Part shown: positions 41,356-49,455 of the stretch, one piece after another | Layout: every line of letters starts with the position of its first letter | Position numbering within the stretch: position 1 is the stretch's first letter | Source of the DNA: Nocardioides sp. J54 | Lineage (GTDB): Bacteria > Actinomycetota > Actinomycetes > Propionibacteriales > Nocardioidaceae | Assembly (NCBI RefSeq): GCF_000519005.1 | Contig: NZ_JAER01000015.1 | Coordinates: 1 to 64,000, forward strand | Direction of reading: 5' to 3' | DNA length: 64,000 nt | Position numbers and translations under genes: made by a program | The notes under the pieces: generated by a model | What the model was told of the DNA's origin: nothing | Database searches by the model: none | The model's input: the letters and a program-made list of their open reading frames with translations, nothing else

Positions 41356-42015
41356 GTGTTGGATCGGTTCAAGGAGTTCTGGGCGGGCACGGTGCTGCAC
41401 CCCGTCGTGCGGCTGTTCATCCGGCTGGGCATCAGCCCGGACGCGGTGACCCTCGTCGGGACCCTCGGCGTGGCCGCGGGTGCCCTCGTCTTCTTCCCGC
41501 AGGGCGAGCTGCTGATCGGCGTGCTGTTCATCACGGCGTTCGTCTTCAGCGACCTCATCGACGGGCGGATGGCCCGCGAGACCGGGCGGGTGTCGAAGTT
41601 CGGCGCCTTCTGGGACTCCACGCTGGACCGGATCGGCGACGGTGCCATCTTCGGCGGCCTGGCGCTCTACTTCGCCGGCACCGGCGAGGACCAGGGCGAC
41701 AGCTACCTCTACCTGTGCGTCACCCTGTGGTGCCTGGTGATGGGATCCGTCACGTCGTACGCGCGTGCCCGGGCCGAGTCCCTCGGCATGGACGCCAAGG
41801 GCGGCATCGCCGAGCGCGCCGACCGGCTCGTGTCGATCCTCGTGATGACCGGCCTCTCGGCGATCTTCGACCTGCCGATCCTCATGTACGTCACCCTCTG
41901 GGCCCTCGCGGTCGCCAGCACCTACACGGTCGTCTTCCGGGTCCTGAAGGTCCGCCGGCAGGCGCTGGCCGCCGACGCGGGCACCGCCGGGTCCACGGGT
42001 CAGCCTGAGGCGTAG
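41356..42015 (+). CDS. CDP-alcohol phosphatidyltransferase (phosphatidylinositol-phosphate synthase-like)
   Basis: This 219-aa integral membrane enzyme carries the CDP-alcohol phosphatidyltransferase motif [27 protein letters not shown] (DG..AR.G...D..D) and about six membrane helices. In actinobacteria the equivalent gene next to the Ap4A-type HIT gene makes phosphatidylinositol phosphate for phosphatidylinositol and its mannosides. The usual downstream acyltransferase and pimA genes are missing here; pdxS follows directly. GTG 41356 may be leaderless. Confidence 0.87.
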   Translation: MLDRFKEFWAGTVLHPVVRLFIRLGISPDAVTLVGTLGVAAGALVFFPQGELLIGVLFITAFVFSDLIDGRMARETGRVSKFGAFWDSTLDRIGDGAIFGGLALYFAGTGEDQGDSYLYLCVTLWCLVMGSVTSYARARAESLGMDAKGGIAERADRLVSILVMTGLSAIFDLPILMYVTLWALAVASTYTVVFRVLKVRRQALAADAGTAGSTGQPEA

Positions 42016-42033
42016 GTCGCGTCCTGCTCGCCG

Positions 42034-42039
42034 TAGGAT
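42034..42039 (+). promoter_or_regulatory. -10 box TAGGAT of pdxS
   Basis: TAGGAT is followed by 7 nt and ATG 42047, a leaderless geometry. Confidence 0.6.
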
Positions 42040-42046
42040 CGACGGC

Positions 42047-42952
42047 ATGAGCGAGCAGGTAGAGCCCACTTCTGGGCAGGGCACCACCCGGGTCAAGCGC
42101 GGCATGGCCGAGATGCTCAAGGGTGGCGTCATCATGGACGTGGTCACGCCCGAGCAGGCGAAGATCGCCGAGGACGCCGGGGCGGTGGCGGTGATGGCCC
42201 TGGAGCGGGTGCCTGCCGACATCCGTGCCCAGGGCGGGGTGTCGCGGATGAGCGACCCCGACATGATCGACGGGATCATCTCCGCGGTCTCGATCCCGGT
42301 GATGGCCAAGGCACGGATCGGGCACTTCGCCGAGGCGCAGGTGCTGCAGTCCCTGGGCGTCGACTACATCGACGAGTCGGAGGTGCTGACCCCGGCCGAC
42401 TACGCCAACCACATCGACAAGTGGGCCTTCACGGTCCCGTTCGTGTGCGGTGCGACCAACCTCGGTGAGGCGCTGCGTCGGATCACCGAGGGCGCGGCGA
42501 TGATCCGCTCCAAGGGCGAGGCCGGCACCGGTGACGTGTCCAACGCCGTGACCCACATGCGCACCATCCGTGCCGAGATCCGGAGGCTGACGGTGCTCTC
42601 CGACGACGAGCTGTACGTCGCGGCCAAGGAGCTGCAGGCGCCGTACGAGCTGGTCGCGGAGGTCGCGCGGACCGGCAAGCTGCCGGTCGTGCTGTTCACC
42701 GCCGGCGGCATCGCGACTCCCGCGGACGCCGCGATGATGATGCAGCTGGGAGCCGAGGGTGTCTTCGTCGGCTCGGGCATCTTCAAGTCCGGCAACCCCG
42801 CCCAGCGGGCGGAGGCGATCGTCAAGGCCACGACCTTCCACGACGACCCCGACGTCGTCGCCAAGGTCTCCCGCGGCCTGGGCGAGGCGATGGTCGGCAT
42901 CAACGTCGACGAGCTCCCGCAGCACCACCGGCTGGAGACCCGCGGCTGGTGA
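42047..42952 (+). CDS. pdxS: Pyridoxal 5'-phosphate synthase subunit PdxS
   Basis: This 301-aa TIM-barrel synthase makes PLP from ribose 5-phosphate, glyceraldehyde 3-phosphate and ammonia from PdxT. Conserved blocks include [72 protein letters not shown] and [12 protein letters not shown]. It starts at a leaderless ATG. Its partner pdxT lies 3.9 kb downstream, separated by the SipW operon, whereas the two are normally close. Confidence 0.96.
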   Translation: MSEQVEPTSGQGTTRVKRGMAEMLKGGVIMDVVTPEQAKIAEDAGAVAVMALERVPADIRAQGGVSRMSDPDMIDGIISAVSIPVMAKARIGHFAEAQVLQSLGVDYIDESEVLTPADYANHIDKWAFTVPFVCGATNLGEALRRITEGAAMIRSKGEAGTGDVSNAVTHMRTIRAEIRRLTVLSDDELYVAAKELQAPYELVAEVARTGKLPVVLFTAGGIATPADAAMMMQLGAEGVFVGSGIFKSGNPAQRAEAIVKATTFHDDPDVVAKVSRGLGEAMVGINVDELPQHHRLETRGW

Positions 42953-43197
42953 CCCCCAACACCTGACTACGCGGGCGGCCGCCCGCGTGATCCATCGGAA
43001 CCATGGTCTTGACGAGTCGGGACCATGGTTCCGGTCTTTTTACGGGCCAATGTCCCGATTCGCCCACGCGCCCGTCACTGCGCGTGGTCCCCTTCCGTTC
43101 TGGCTTCCACCGGGCGCTCCCGCCCCCGGAAGTCAATCCCTCACAACCAACACAGCCAGACCTGGGGACAACACAGGGCATGGGGACTGGAGACATC
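42953..43197. other. 245-bp intergenic region between pdxS and SipW operon
   Basis: It holds a 20-bp perfect palindrome (42969-42988, arms ACGCGGGCGG and CCGCCCGCGT) and the inverted repeat/T-tract described separately. The rest is plausible promoter sequence with no reading frame that looks coding. Confidence 0.5.
42997..43041 (+). terminator. Inverted repeat with T-tract downstream of pdxS
   Basis: GGAACCATGGTC (42997-43008) and GACCATGGTTCC (43021-43032) are perfect 12-bp arms around a 12-nt loop, followed by GGTCTTTTTA. It reads as an intrinsic terminator, but the loop also contains TTGACG, a possible -35, so a regulatory role for the SipW operon is also possible. Confidence 0.6.
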
Positions 43198-43734
43198 ATG
43201 AAGAAGACGACGAAGGGCGCACTCGCCGCCGGCTCGGCCGCGGTGCTGCTCATGGGTGGTGCGGGCACGCTCGCCTACTGGTCGGACTCGGTGACCACGG
43301 ACGGGACGGAGATCGAGAGCGGCCACCTGAGCCTCGACCTCCAGGAGTGCGACGGCTGGACTATCGACGGCGGGGCTGCGTACGACGACCAGCTGCTGGT
43401 CCCGGGGGACAGCCTCTCCCAGAGCTGCACCTACGTGCTGGACATCGCGGGCGAGCACCTGAAGTCGGTGGACTTCGACGTGACCGTTCCGAGCGATGTC
43501 ACCGGCGCCCAGGCGCTGATCGACGAGATCGACGTCACGCCCGTGGTCCGCCTGAACGGCAACCTCCAGGGCGACGGCACCGGCGTGGCGGTGAGCGACA
43601 ACGACGTGGTCTCGGTGGACATCACCGTGACCTGGCCCTACGGCGTCGAGGACAACGACTCGAACGTCGTCGGCGGTCTGTCGGCTGCGCTCGACGCCCT
43701 CACCGTCAGCGTCACGCAGAACCACAGCTCCTGA
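43198..43734 (+). CDS. Secreted protein with SipW-type signal peptide (TasA/CalY-like)
   Basis: The 178-aa product has an N-terminus of the alternate signal peptide class: basic KKTTKG, hydrophobic ALAAGSAAVLLMGGAG and the hallmark TLAYWSD at residues 24-30. It continues with a beta-sandwich domain (IESGHLSLDLQECDG, VVSVDITVTWPYG). Such proteins are cleaved by SipW-type peptidases and often form extracellular fibres or surface layers. An in-frame ATG at 43180 is an alternative start. It is the first gene of a five-gene operon (31-bp gap to the peptidase). Confidence 0.85.
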   Translation: MKKTTKGALAAGSAAVLLMGGAGTLAYWSDSVTTDGTEIESGHLSLDLQECDGWTIDGGAAYDDQLLVPGDSLSQSCTYVLDIAGEHLKSVDFDVTVPSDVTGAQALIDEIDVTPVVRLNGNLQGDGTGVAVSDNDVVSVDITVTWPYGVEDNDSNVVGGLSAALDALTVSVTQNHSS

Positions 43735-43765
43735 GCCTCCGGCCTGACCCGACCCCGTTCGTCCC

Positions 43766-44473
43766 ATGAAGCTCGTCCGGTTCGCCAGCCACGTCCTGCT
43801 GTGGCTGGTGATCCTGACCGCTGTGGCCTCGGTCGCGCTGGCCGTCGCGATACCCCGGATCGCCGGTGGCACGCCCTACACGGTGCTCACAGGATCCATG
43901 GAGCCCGACCTGCCGCCGGGAACGCTGGTCGTCGTCCGATCGGTCGACCCGGAGGAAGTCGCGCTCGGCGACGTGATCACCTTCCAGCTCGAGTCCGGTG
44001 AGCCGACCGTCGCCACCCACCGGGTGGTGGCGGTCGGGACCCGGCTCGACGGGGAGCAGGTGTTCACCACCCAGGGCGACGCCAACGGGACGCCGGACCG
44101 CAACCCGGTCCGGGCGGTGCAGGTCCAGGGGCGGCTCTGGTACTCCGTGCCGTACCTGGGACACCTCAACAGCGTGCTGACGGGCAAGCAGCGGCAGACC
44201 GCGCTCCTCCTGGTCGCGGCACTGCTGTCGGGCTACGCGGGCTTCATGTTCGTGACCGCGGTCCGCGACGGCGTACGGCGTCGGCGCGGTGCCGCAGCGG
44301 CGACCGGGCGGCAGCCCGTCGAGGTCGACCGCGCCGCGTCGCCGCCGGCGACGACCCCGAGGCCCGACCAGCCGCCGATCGGCCTGGTGGCCGGTGCCGC
44401 CCTCGCGACGCTCGCCGCCTTCGGGGTGGTCCGGCTCGTCCGGTCCACGCTCGCCCGCACAGCACACCACTGA
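43766..44473 (+). CDS. SipW-type signal peptidase I
   Basis: This 235-aa membrane protease is of the archaeal/ER-like type: N-terminal TM (about 8-29), catalytic Ser44 in LTGSMEP, His85 in VATHRVVAV (replacing the bacterial Lys) and Asp105 in TQGDANGTPD. A second TM is at about 150-170 and a third near the C-terminus. It should cleave after the AYWSD-type signals of its neighbours. It is in one operon with the flanking substrates. Confidence 0.9.
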   Translation: MKLVRFASHVLLWLVILTAVASVALAVAIPRIAGGTPYTVLTGSMEPDLPPGTLVVVRSVDPEEVALGDVITFQLESGEPTVATHRVVAVGTRLDGEQVFTTQGDANGTPDRNPVRAVQVQGRLWYSVPYLGHLNSVLTGKQRQTALLLVAALLSGYAGFMFVTAVRDGVRRRRGAAAATGRQPVEVDRAASPPATTPRPDQPPIGLVAGAALATLAAFGVVRLVRSTLARTAHH

Positions 44474-44504
44474 CACCCACTCGACCTCGCCGGAGGAGAC
44501 CTAC

Positions 44505-45182
44505 GTGATCCGCAGCATCGCCGCGACGGCGGTACTCGCGACCCTCGGGGTCGTCGGTGCCGCGGCACCGGCGTCCGCCGACGACGAGGTCGGGCTCAGC
44601 CGGGACGGGGCGGCCTGGACCCGGCAGCTCGACGCGCCCCTGTTCGACAGCGGCTTCATCTGGGTGCCCGGCGACGTCGAGGAGGCGTCCTTCCTGGTCC
44701 GCAACGACGGTCCGTCGGACGGCGAGCTGTCGGTCGACGTCCTCGCCGACGACCCGGACGGGCTGCTCGCCTCGGACGCCTTCCTCCTCGAGGCCCGGCT
44801 CGGCTCGGGGGAATGGGTGGAGGTCGTGGGCGGGACCACGACCCTCGCGCCGGCGGTGCTCGACGTCCCGGAGGGGGCACGCACCCGGGTCACGGTCCGG
44901 GGCACCTTCCTCCCGGACACCACAGAGCACCAGGATGAGCTCGCCTCCCTCCGCGTCCGGGTGACGCTCTCGGAGTCGGGTGACGTCGGCGGCGTCGACG
45001 ACGGGGACGACGGGGACGACGGGGACGGCGACGGCTCCGTCGGGGGCCAGGACGGCCTGCCGGCCACCGGTTCCTCGCTCGACGCCACGTGGCTGTGGTT
45101 GGCGGCCGGCCTCGTCGGCTCCGGAATCGCGCTTGTGCACCCCGGACGTGGCCGACGGGAGGTGCCCCGTGAACAGGCGTGA
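44505..45182 (+). CDS. Surface protein with C-terminal LPxTG-type anchor
   Basis: The 225-aa product has a signal peptide (RSIAATAVLATLGVVGAAAPASA, cleavage about 25), a beta-rich domain (VGLSRDGAAWTRQLDAPLFDSGFIWVPGDVEEASFLVRND) and an Asp/Gly-rich linker. The tail is LPATG (from residue 185), hydrophobic helix TWLWLAAGLVGSGIALV and basic end HPGRGRR, a complete sortase signal. GTG 44505 has GGAGGAGA upstream. No sortase gene is in the window. Its 3' end overlaps the next gene by 14 bp. Confidence 0.8.
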   Translation: MIRSIAATAVLATLGVVGAAAPASADDEVGLSRDGAAWTRQLDAPLFDSGFIWVPGDVEEASFLVRNDGPSDGELSVDVLADDPDGLLASDAFLLEARLGSGEWVEVVGGTTTLAPAVLDVPEGARTRVTVRGTFLPDTTEHQDELASLRVRVTLSESGDVGGVDDGDDGDDGDGDGSVGGQDGLPATGSSLDATWLWLAAGLVGSGIALVHPGRGRREVPREQA

Positions 45183-45771
45183 CCCCCACCGCAGGCGCAC
45201 CGGGCTCTGGTTCGGCCACGGTCGCACCCGCGCCCTGCTCTCTGCCGGGCTCCTCGTCGGGACCGGTGCCGTCGCGACCTCCGCGTTCTGGGCCGACCGG
45301 GCCGAGGTGGCTGGGGCGACCATCAGTGCCGGGACGCTGCACGTGGACCTCGAGTCCAATTACCGGCAGCGCCCGGAGTCGATCGTCGGTTGGAGTGAGC
45401 TGGACCTCGCGGGCCTCACGCCGGGGACGACGAAGGCGGCGTTGATGACGGTCACCAACAACAGCCGCGGACAGCTCCCGGTCTCGTTCAGGCTGCAGGC
45501 CAGCGCGACGGGAGCGCTGGGATCCGCGCTCGAGGTCACGGTGCGTCGCGGGGGCACCCTGTCCGGAAGTGGCTGTTCCAGCGGCACCGTCCTCGGGGGC
45601 TCCCCCGACGCCGGGCTGAACGGCTTCGACGCGCCCGGAGGGACCGTCCTCGCGACCGGGCAGTCGACCGAGCTGTGCATCCAGGTGTCGCTGCCGGCAG
45701 GCGCGAGCGTCGCGCCGAGCTCGACCTCGATCGTCACCTTCACCGTCCCCGCGAAGCAGGAGATGTCATGA
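45169..45771 (+). CDS. Second SipW-type secreted protein (TasA/CalY-like)
   Basis: This 200-aa protein has a basic N-terminus (NRRDPHRRRTG), a hydrophobic stretch (ALLSAGLLVGTGAVAT) and the alternate cleavage block SAFWADRAEV, followed by GATISAGTLHVDLESN. A beta-sandwich domain follows with a pair of cysteines (SGCSSG and ELCIQ). It is expected to be processed by a SipW-type peptidase of this operon. GTG 45169 has GGGAGG at 45157-45162. It overlaps the upstream gene by 14 bp and the downstream gene by 4 bp. Confidence 0.83.
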   Translation: MNRRDPHRRRTGLWFGHGRTRALLSAGLLVGTGAVATSAFWADRAEVAGATISAGTLHVDLESNYRQRPESIVGWSELDLAGLTPGTTKAALMTVTNNSRGQLPVSFRLQASATGALGSALEVTVRRGGTLSGSGCSSGTVLGGSPDAGLNGFDAPGGTVLATGQSTELCIQVSLPAGASVAPSSTSIVTFTVPAKQEMS

Positions 45772-46772
45772 CCGGCTGGAGGCGGGCCGCCCGCGAGACC
45801 GTGCTCTGGGGTGGGGGAGTGCTCGGTGTGCTGTGCCTCGCGTCGCTCGCCGCGGGGTGGCTGTTCAACATCACGCCACTGGTGTTCGCGTCCGGCTCGA
45901 TGAGTCCGGCGTACGACGCCGGCGCGCTCGGGGTCGCTCGCACGGTCCCGGCTGCGGAGGTCGCGCTCGGGGACGTCGTCAGCGTCCGGGACGCCGACGG
46001 CAGGCGGGTCACCCACCGGGTCGTCGAGTTCGCCACCGTGCCTGACGGTCGAGCCGTGCTCCACCTGCAGGGCGACGCCAACGACGTGCCGGACCCGCAG
46101 GCCTACGTCGTGGAGACCGTGGACCGGGTCGTCGCCGGGGTCCCGCACGTGGGGTACGCCCTCAACGCCGCGGCCAGCCCGCTCGGCATTGCGACCGCCG
46201 TGCTGCTGGCTCTCGGCGCGCTGGCACTGGCCTTCGCCCCAACCCCTCCCGACGGGAGTCCCCGCCGGCGCCTCGTGGTGCCGGTCGGTGCTGCCGCAGC
46301 GGTCCTCGTCGGGGGGATGGTCGGCGCGTCCGGGCAGGCCCCCTGGGCCTCCACCGCTGCGTACTGGACAGACACGGCGACTGCGACGGTCCACGCCTCC
46401 ACGCCCGCGCCGACGACCCACCAGCAGCCGGGCTGCACCTCGAAGACGTCGAACCCGGGAGCCCAGCGGGCCACCATCACGTGGACGGCGGTCGGTGCCC
46501 AGTACGAGTACTTCTGGGCGTTCTACCGCGAGGGCGTCGTGGCGCCGCTCCTGACCGGGACCGTCGGGGCCGGGCTCGCGCCGCCCGCCACGGTCACCAT
46601 CCGCGACGAGCTGCAGATCCCGCCGGGCGGCGGCGGCAACGCCAACTACCACCTGACCGTCCAGACTCGCCTCGTCGACGGCCACGTCGACGTCGGTTCG
46701 CCGACCACGACATTCCTCGTCGCTGCGCCACTGCCCGGCGGGCCCAACTGGGCGGTCTTCTGCAGGCCCTGA
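45768..46772 (+). CDS. SipW-type signal peptidase fused to a substrate-like C-terminal domain
   Basis: This 334-aa protein begins as a complete SipW-type peptidase: TM at about 12-33, Ser44 in FASGSMSP, His83 in VTHRVVEF, Asp103 in LQGDANDVPD and TM at about 139-158. After basic RRR (166-168) comes a hydrophobic run VVPVGAAAAVLVGGMVG, then STAAYWTDTATA (about 196-206), which copies the N-terminal signal of SipW substrates, and a beta-rich extracellular-type domain (about 235-334). The architecture suggests peptidase and substrate in one chain, possibly self-processed. The ATG overlaps the previous stop (ATGA). Fusion length is about 100-150 aa beyond a normal SipW. Confidence 0.85.
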   Translation: MTGWRRAARETVLWGGGVLGVLCLASLAAGWLFNITPLVFASGSMSPAYDAGALGVARTVPAAEVALGDVVSVRDADGRRVTHRVVEFATVPDGRAVLHLQGDANDVPDPQAYVVETVDRVVAGVPHVGYALNAAASPLGIATAVLLALGALALAFAPTPPDGSPRRRLVVPVGAAAAVLVGGMVGASGQAPWASTAAYWTDTATATVHASTPAPTTHQQPGCTSKTSNPGAQRATITWTAVGAQYEYFWAFYREGVVAPLLTGTVGAGLAPPATVTIRDELQIPPGGGGNANYHLTVQTRLVDGHVDVGSPTTTFLVAAPLPGGPNWAVFCRP

Positions 46773-46794
46773 CGGCGACCCCGAGACGGGCCGC

Positions 46795-46800
46795 TAGCCT
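46795..46800 (+). promoter_or_regulatory. -10 box TAGCCT of pdxT
   Basis: TAGCCT is followed by 6 nt and GTG 46807, a leaderless geometry. It shows that pdxT has its own promoter. Confidence 0.6.
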
Positions 46801-46806
46801 CTCGGC

Positions 46807-47382
46807 GTGCCATCCATCGGAGTCTTCGCCCTGCAGGGCGACGTCCGTGAACACCTGCAGGCCCTGACCGCCCTCGGGGCGGAGGCGTTCGCGGTCCGCC
46901 GCCCGGCGGAGCTGGAGCGCTGCGACGGGCTGGTGCTCCCGGGCGGGGAGTCGACGACGATGGCCAAGCTGGCGCGGACCTTCGAGCTGCTCGACCCGCT
47001 GCGCGAGCGGGTCGCGGGCGGGATGCCGGCGTTCGGCACCTGCGCGGGCATGATCCTGCTCGCCGACCGGATCGAGGGCGGCGCCGAGGGCCAGGAGACG
47101 ATCGGCGGGCTCGACGTGACCGTGCGCCGCAACGCGTTCGGGCGGCAGGTCGACTCCTTCGAGGCCGACCTCGACTTCGCCGGGCTGGCGGAGCCGGTGC
47201 ACGCGGTGTTCATCCGCGCGCCGTGGGTGGAGCAGGCCGGGCCGGACGTGGAGGTGCTCGCCGAGGCGCACGGCCACCCGGTCGCCGTACGGCAGGGACA
47301 CCTGCTCGCGACCTCCTTCCACCCGGAGGTCGACGGGGACGGCCGGGTGCACCGGGTCTTCCTCGACATGGTGCAGGGATAG
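46807..47382 (+). CDS. pdxT: Pyridoxal 5'-phosphate synthase glutaminase subunit PdxT
   Basis: This 191-aa class I glutamine amidotransferase supplies ammonia to PdxS. Visible motifs are [30 protein letters not shown], the nucleophile Cys in [11 protein letters not shown] and the His-Glu pair in SFHPEVD. The gene has its own leaderless start. It is separated from pdxS by the SipW operon and is followed by yebC, as in other actinobacteria. Confidence 0.95.
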   Translation: MPSIGVFALQGDVREHLQALTALGAEAFAVRRPAELERCDGLVLPGGESTTMAKLARTFELLDPLRERVAGGMPAFGTCAGMILLADRIEGGAEGQETIGGLDVTVRRNAFGRQVDSFEADLDFAGLAEPVHAVFIRAPWVEQAGPDVEVLAEAHGHPVAVRQGHLLATSFHPEVDGDGRVHRVFLDMVQG

Positions 47383-47436
47383 ACTCGACCGGCTGTTCCG
47401 GCAGCACGACGACGACGGCAGATAGAAGAGGGACTG

Positions 47437-48204
47437 ATGTCTGGCCACTCCAAGTGGGCAACCACCAAGCACAAGAAGGCCGTGATCGACGCGAAGCGCG
47501 GCAAGCTCTTCGCGAAGCTCATCAAGAACATCGAGATCGCGGCGAAGCTGGGTGGTCCCGACCCTGCTGGCAACCCGACGCTCTTCGACGCCATCCAGAA
47601 GGCCAAGAAGCAGTCCGTCCCGAACAAGAACATCGACTCCGCGGTCAAGCGCGGCGGTGGCCTCGAGGGTGGCGGCGTCGACTACGAGACGATCATGTAC
47701 GAGGTCTACGGCCCCCAGGGCGTCGCCCTGCTGGTGGAGTGCCTCACCGACAACCGCAACCGCGCCGCGATGGAGGTCCGCACTGCGGTCACCCGCAACG
47801 GCGGCACCATGGCCGACCCGGGCTCGGTGTCCCGGCTCTTCAACCGCAAGGGCGTCGTCGTGGTGCCCAAGGCGCAGGAGGAGAAGACGGTCACCGAGGA
47901 CGACGTCCTCGAGGCGACGCTCGACGCCGGTGCCGAGGAGGTCAAGGACCTCGGCGAGAGCTTCGAGGTGCAGTCCGAGGCGTCCGACGTGGTCGCCGTG
48001 CGCACCGCGCTGCAGGAGGCCGGCATCGACTACGACTCCGCCGAGGTGCAGTTCGTGGCCTCGCTGGACATCCCGGTCGCCGACCCGGAGGCGGCCGGCA
48101 AGGTGTTCCGCCTCGTCGACGCCGTCGACGACCTCGACGACGTGCAGAACGTCTTCGTCAACGCCGACATCCCCGACGAGGTCCTCGACCAGATCGACGC
48201 CTGA
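47437..48204 (+). CDS. yebC: YebC/PmpR family DNA-binding regulator
   Basis: The 255-aa product begins with the highly conserved [32 protein letters not shown] and contains [29 protein letters not shown] and [24 protein letters not shown]. YebC proteins act as transcriptional regulators or as translation factors for polyproline stretches. ATG 47437 is preceded by a purine-rich SD. The position next to ruvCAB is conserved across bacteria. Confidence 0.95.
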   Translation: MSGHSKWATTKHKKAVIDAKRGKLFAKLIKNIEIAAKLGGPDPAGNPTLFDAIQKAKKQSVPNKNIDSAVKRGGGLEGGGVDYETIMYEVYGPQGVALLVECLTDNRNRAAMEVRTAVTRNGGTMADPGSVSRLFNRKGVVVVPKAQEEKTVTEDDVLEATLDAGAEEVKDLGESFEVQSEASDVVAVRTALQEAGIDYDSAEVQFVASLDIPVADPEAAGKVFRLVDAVDDLDDVQNVFVNADIPDEVLDQIDA

Positions 48205-48254
48205 GCGGGTACGCCGCCGGGCGTGTCCCGCGCCGGTCGTCGTCGCCCATCGTC

Positions 48255-48260
48255 TACGGT
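48255..48260 (+). promoter_or_regulatory. -10 box TACGGT of ruvC operon
   Basis: TACGGT would start transcription about 48267, inside the SOS box at 48265-48282. Confidence 0.45.
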
Positions 48261-48264
48261 GGGT

Positions 48265-48282
48265 TCCGAACACATGTTCGGA
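48265..48282 (+). promoter_or_regulatory. LexA SOS box upstream of ruvC
   Basis: Perfect arms TCCGAAC / GTTCGGA flank ACAT, matching the actinobacterial LexA consensus core CGAAC-N4-GTTCG. It lies 15 nt before the ruvC GTG. Confidence 0.88.
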
Positions 48283-48296
48283 CGGAAGGTGACGAC

Positions 48297-48854
48297 GTGC
48301 GCGTGCTCGGGATCGACCCGGGGCTGACCCGCTGCGGCCTGGGTGTGGTCGAGGGCTCGATCGGCCGACCCCTCGGCCTCGTCGACGTCGGCGTCGTGCG
48401 CACACCGTCGGACTGGTCGGTGCCGGAGCGCCTGGTCTACATCGAGAAGGGCATCGAGGCGCGCCTCGACGAGCACGCCCCCGACGCCGTCGCGATCGAG
48501 CGGATCTTCGCGCGCTCCGACGTCAGCACGATCATGGGCACCGCGCAGGCGGCCGGCATCGCGATGGTGTGCGCAGCCCGGCGCGGGCTGCCGGTCGCGC
48601 TGCACACCCCCAGCGAGGTGAAGGCGGCCGTGTCCGGCAACGGGCGCGCCGACAAGGCGCAGGTCGGGGCGATGATCGCCCGCATCCTGCGCCTCGACGC
48701 CGTGCCGAAGCCGGCCGACTCCGCCGACGCGCTCGCGCTGGCCATCACCCACATCTGGCGCGGCGGCACGCAGGCGCGCATCGACGCGGCGCTCGCCGCG
48801 GCCCGCGCGCCCCGCTCGCGCATCCCCACCCGCACCCCTGGAGGAGCCCGATGA
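48297..48854 (+). CDS. ruvC: Crossover junction endodeoxyribonuclease RuvC
   Basis: This 185-aa Holliday junction resolvase has the catalytic Asp in [14 protein letters not shown], the Glu in [23 protein letters not shown] and the carboxylates in [15 protein letters not shown]. The SOS box upstream predicts LexA control. Start GTG 48297 opens with the family signature RVLGIDPG. It overlaps ruvA by 4 bp (ATGA). Confidence 0.96.
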   Translation: MRVLGIDPGLTRCGLGVVEGSIGRPLGLVDVGVVRTPSDWSVPERLVYIEKGIEARLDEHAPDAVAIERIFARSDVSTIMGTAQAAGIAMVCAARRGLPVALHTPSEVKAAVSGNGRADKAQVGAMIARILRLDAVPKPADSADALALAITHIWRGGTQARIDAALAAARAPRSRIPTRTPGGAR

Positions 48855-49450
48855 TCGCCTTCGTCCGCGGCCAGGTCGCCGCCGTGTCGCTCTCCAGCGC
48901 CGTCGTCGAGGTCGGTGGCGTCGGCCTCGAGCTGATGTGCACCCCGGGCACGCTGGCCCAGCTCCGCACCGGCCACGAGGCGACCCTGCCGACCAGCATG
49001 GTGGTGCGCGAGGACTCGCTGACCCTCTACGGCTTCGCCGACGAGGAGGAGAAGACCGTCTTCGAGCTGGTCCAGACCGCCTCCGGCGTCGGGCCGAAGC
49101 TCGCCCAGGCCATCCTCGCCGTGCTCAGCCCCGACGGCGTGCGCACCGCGATCGCCTCCGACGACGTCAAGACGCTCACCAAGGTGCCCGGCATCGGGCA
49201 GAAGGGCGCCCAGCGGATCATCCTCGAGCTCAAGGACCGCATCGGCGCCCCGGCCGGATCGGTCGCTGCCAGCACCGCCGCCCCGGCTGCTGCGTGGCGC
49301 GACCAGGTCCACCAGGGCCTCGTCGGCCTCGGCTACAACGCCAAGGACGCCGAGAAGGCCGTGGACGCCGTGGCCGACCAGGCCGACGGCAACGCGCCCG
49401 ACGTCGGCGCGCTGCTCCGTGCCGCCCTCCGCACCCTCTCCAAGGCCTGA
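48851..49450 (+). CDS. ruvA: Holliday junction branch migration protein RuvA
   Basis: The 199-aa product has the N-terminal OB fold ([28 protein letters not shown]), tandem HhH motifs ([15 protein letters not shown] and [19 protein letters not shown]), a flexible linker and a C-terminal RuvB-binding helix bundle ([16 protein letters not shown]). It tetramerises on Holliday junctions. Translationally coupled to ruvC. Confidence 0.96.
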   Translation: MIAFVRGQVAAVSLSSAVVEVGGVGLELMCTPGTLAQLRTGHEATLPTSMVVREDSLTLYGFADEEEKTVFELVQTASGVGPKLAQAILAVLSPDGVRTAIASDDVKTLTKVPGIGQKGAQRIILELKDRIGAPAGSVAASTAAPAAAWRDQVHQGLVGLGYNAKDAEKAVDAVADQADGNAPDVGALLRAALRTLSKA

Positions 49451-49455
49451 GCGCC

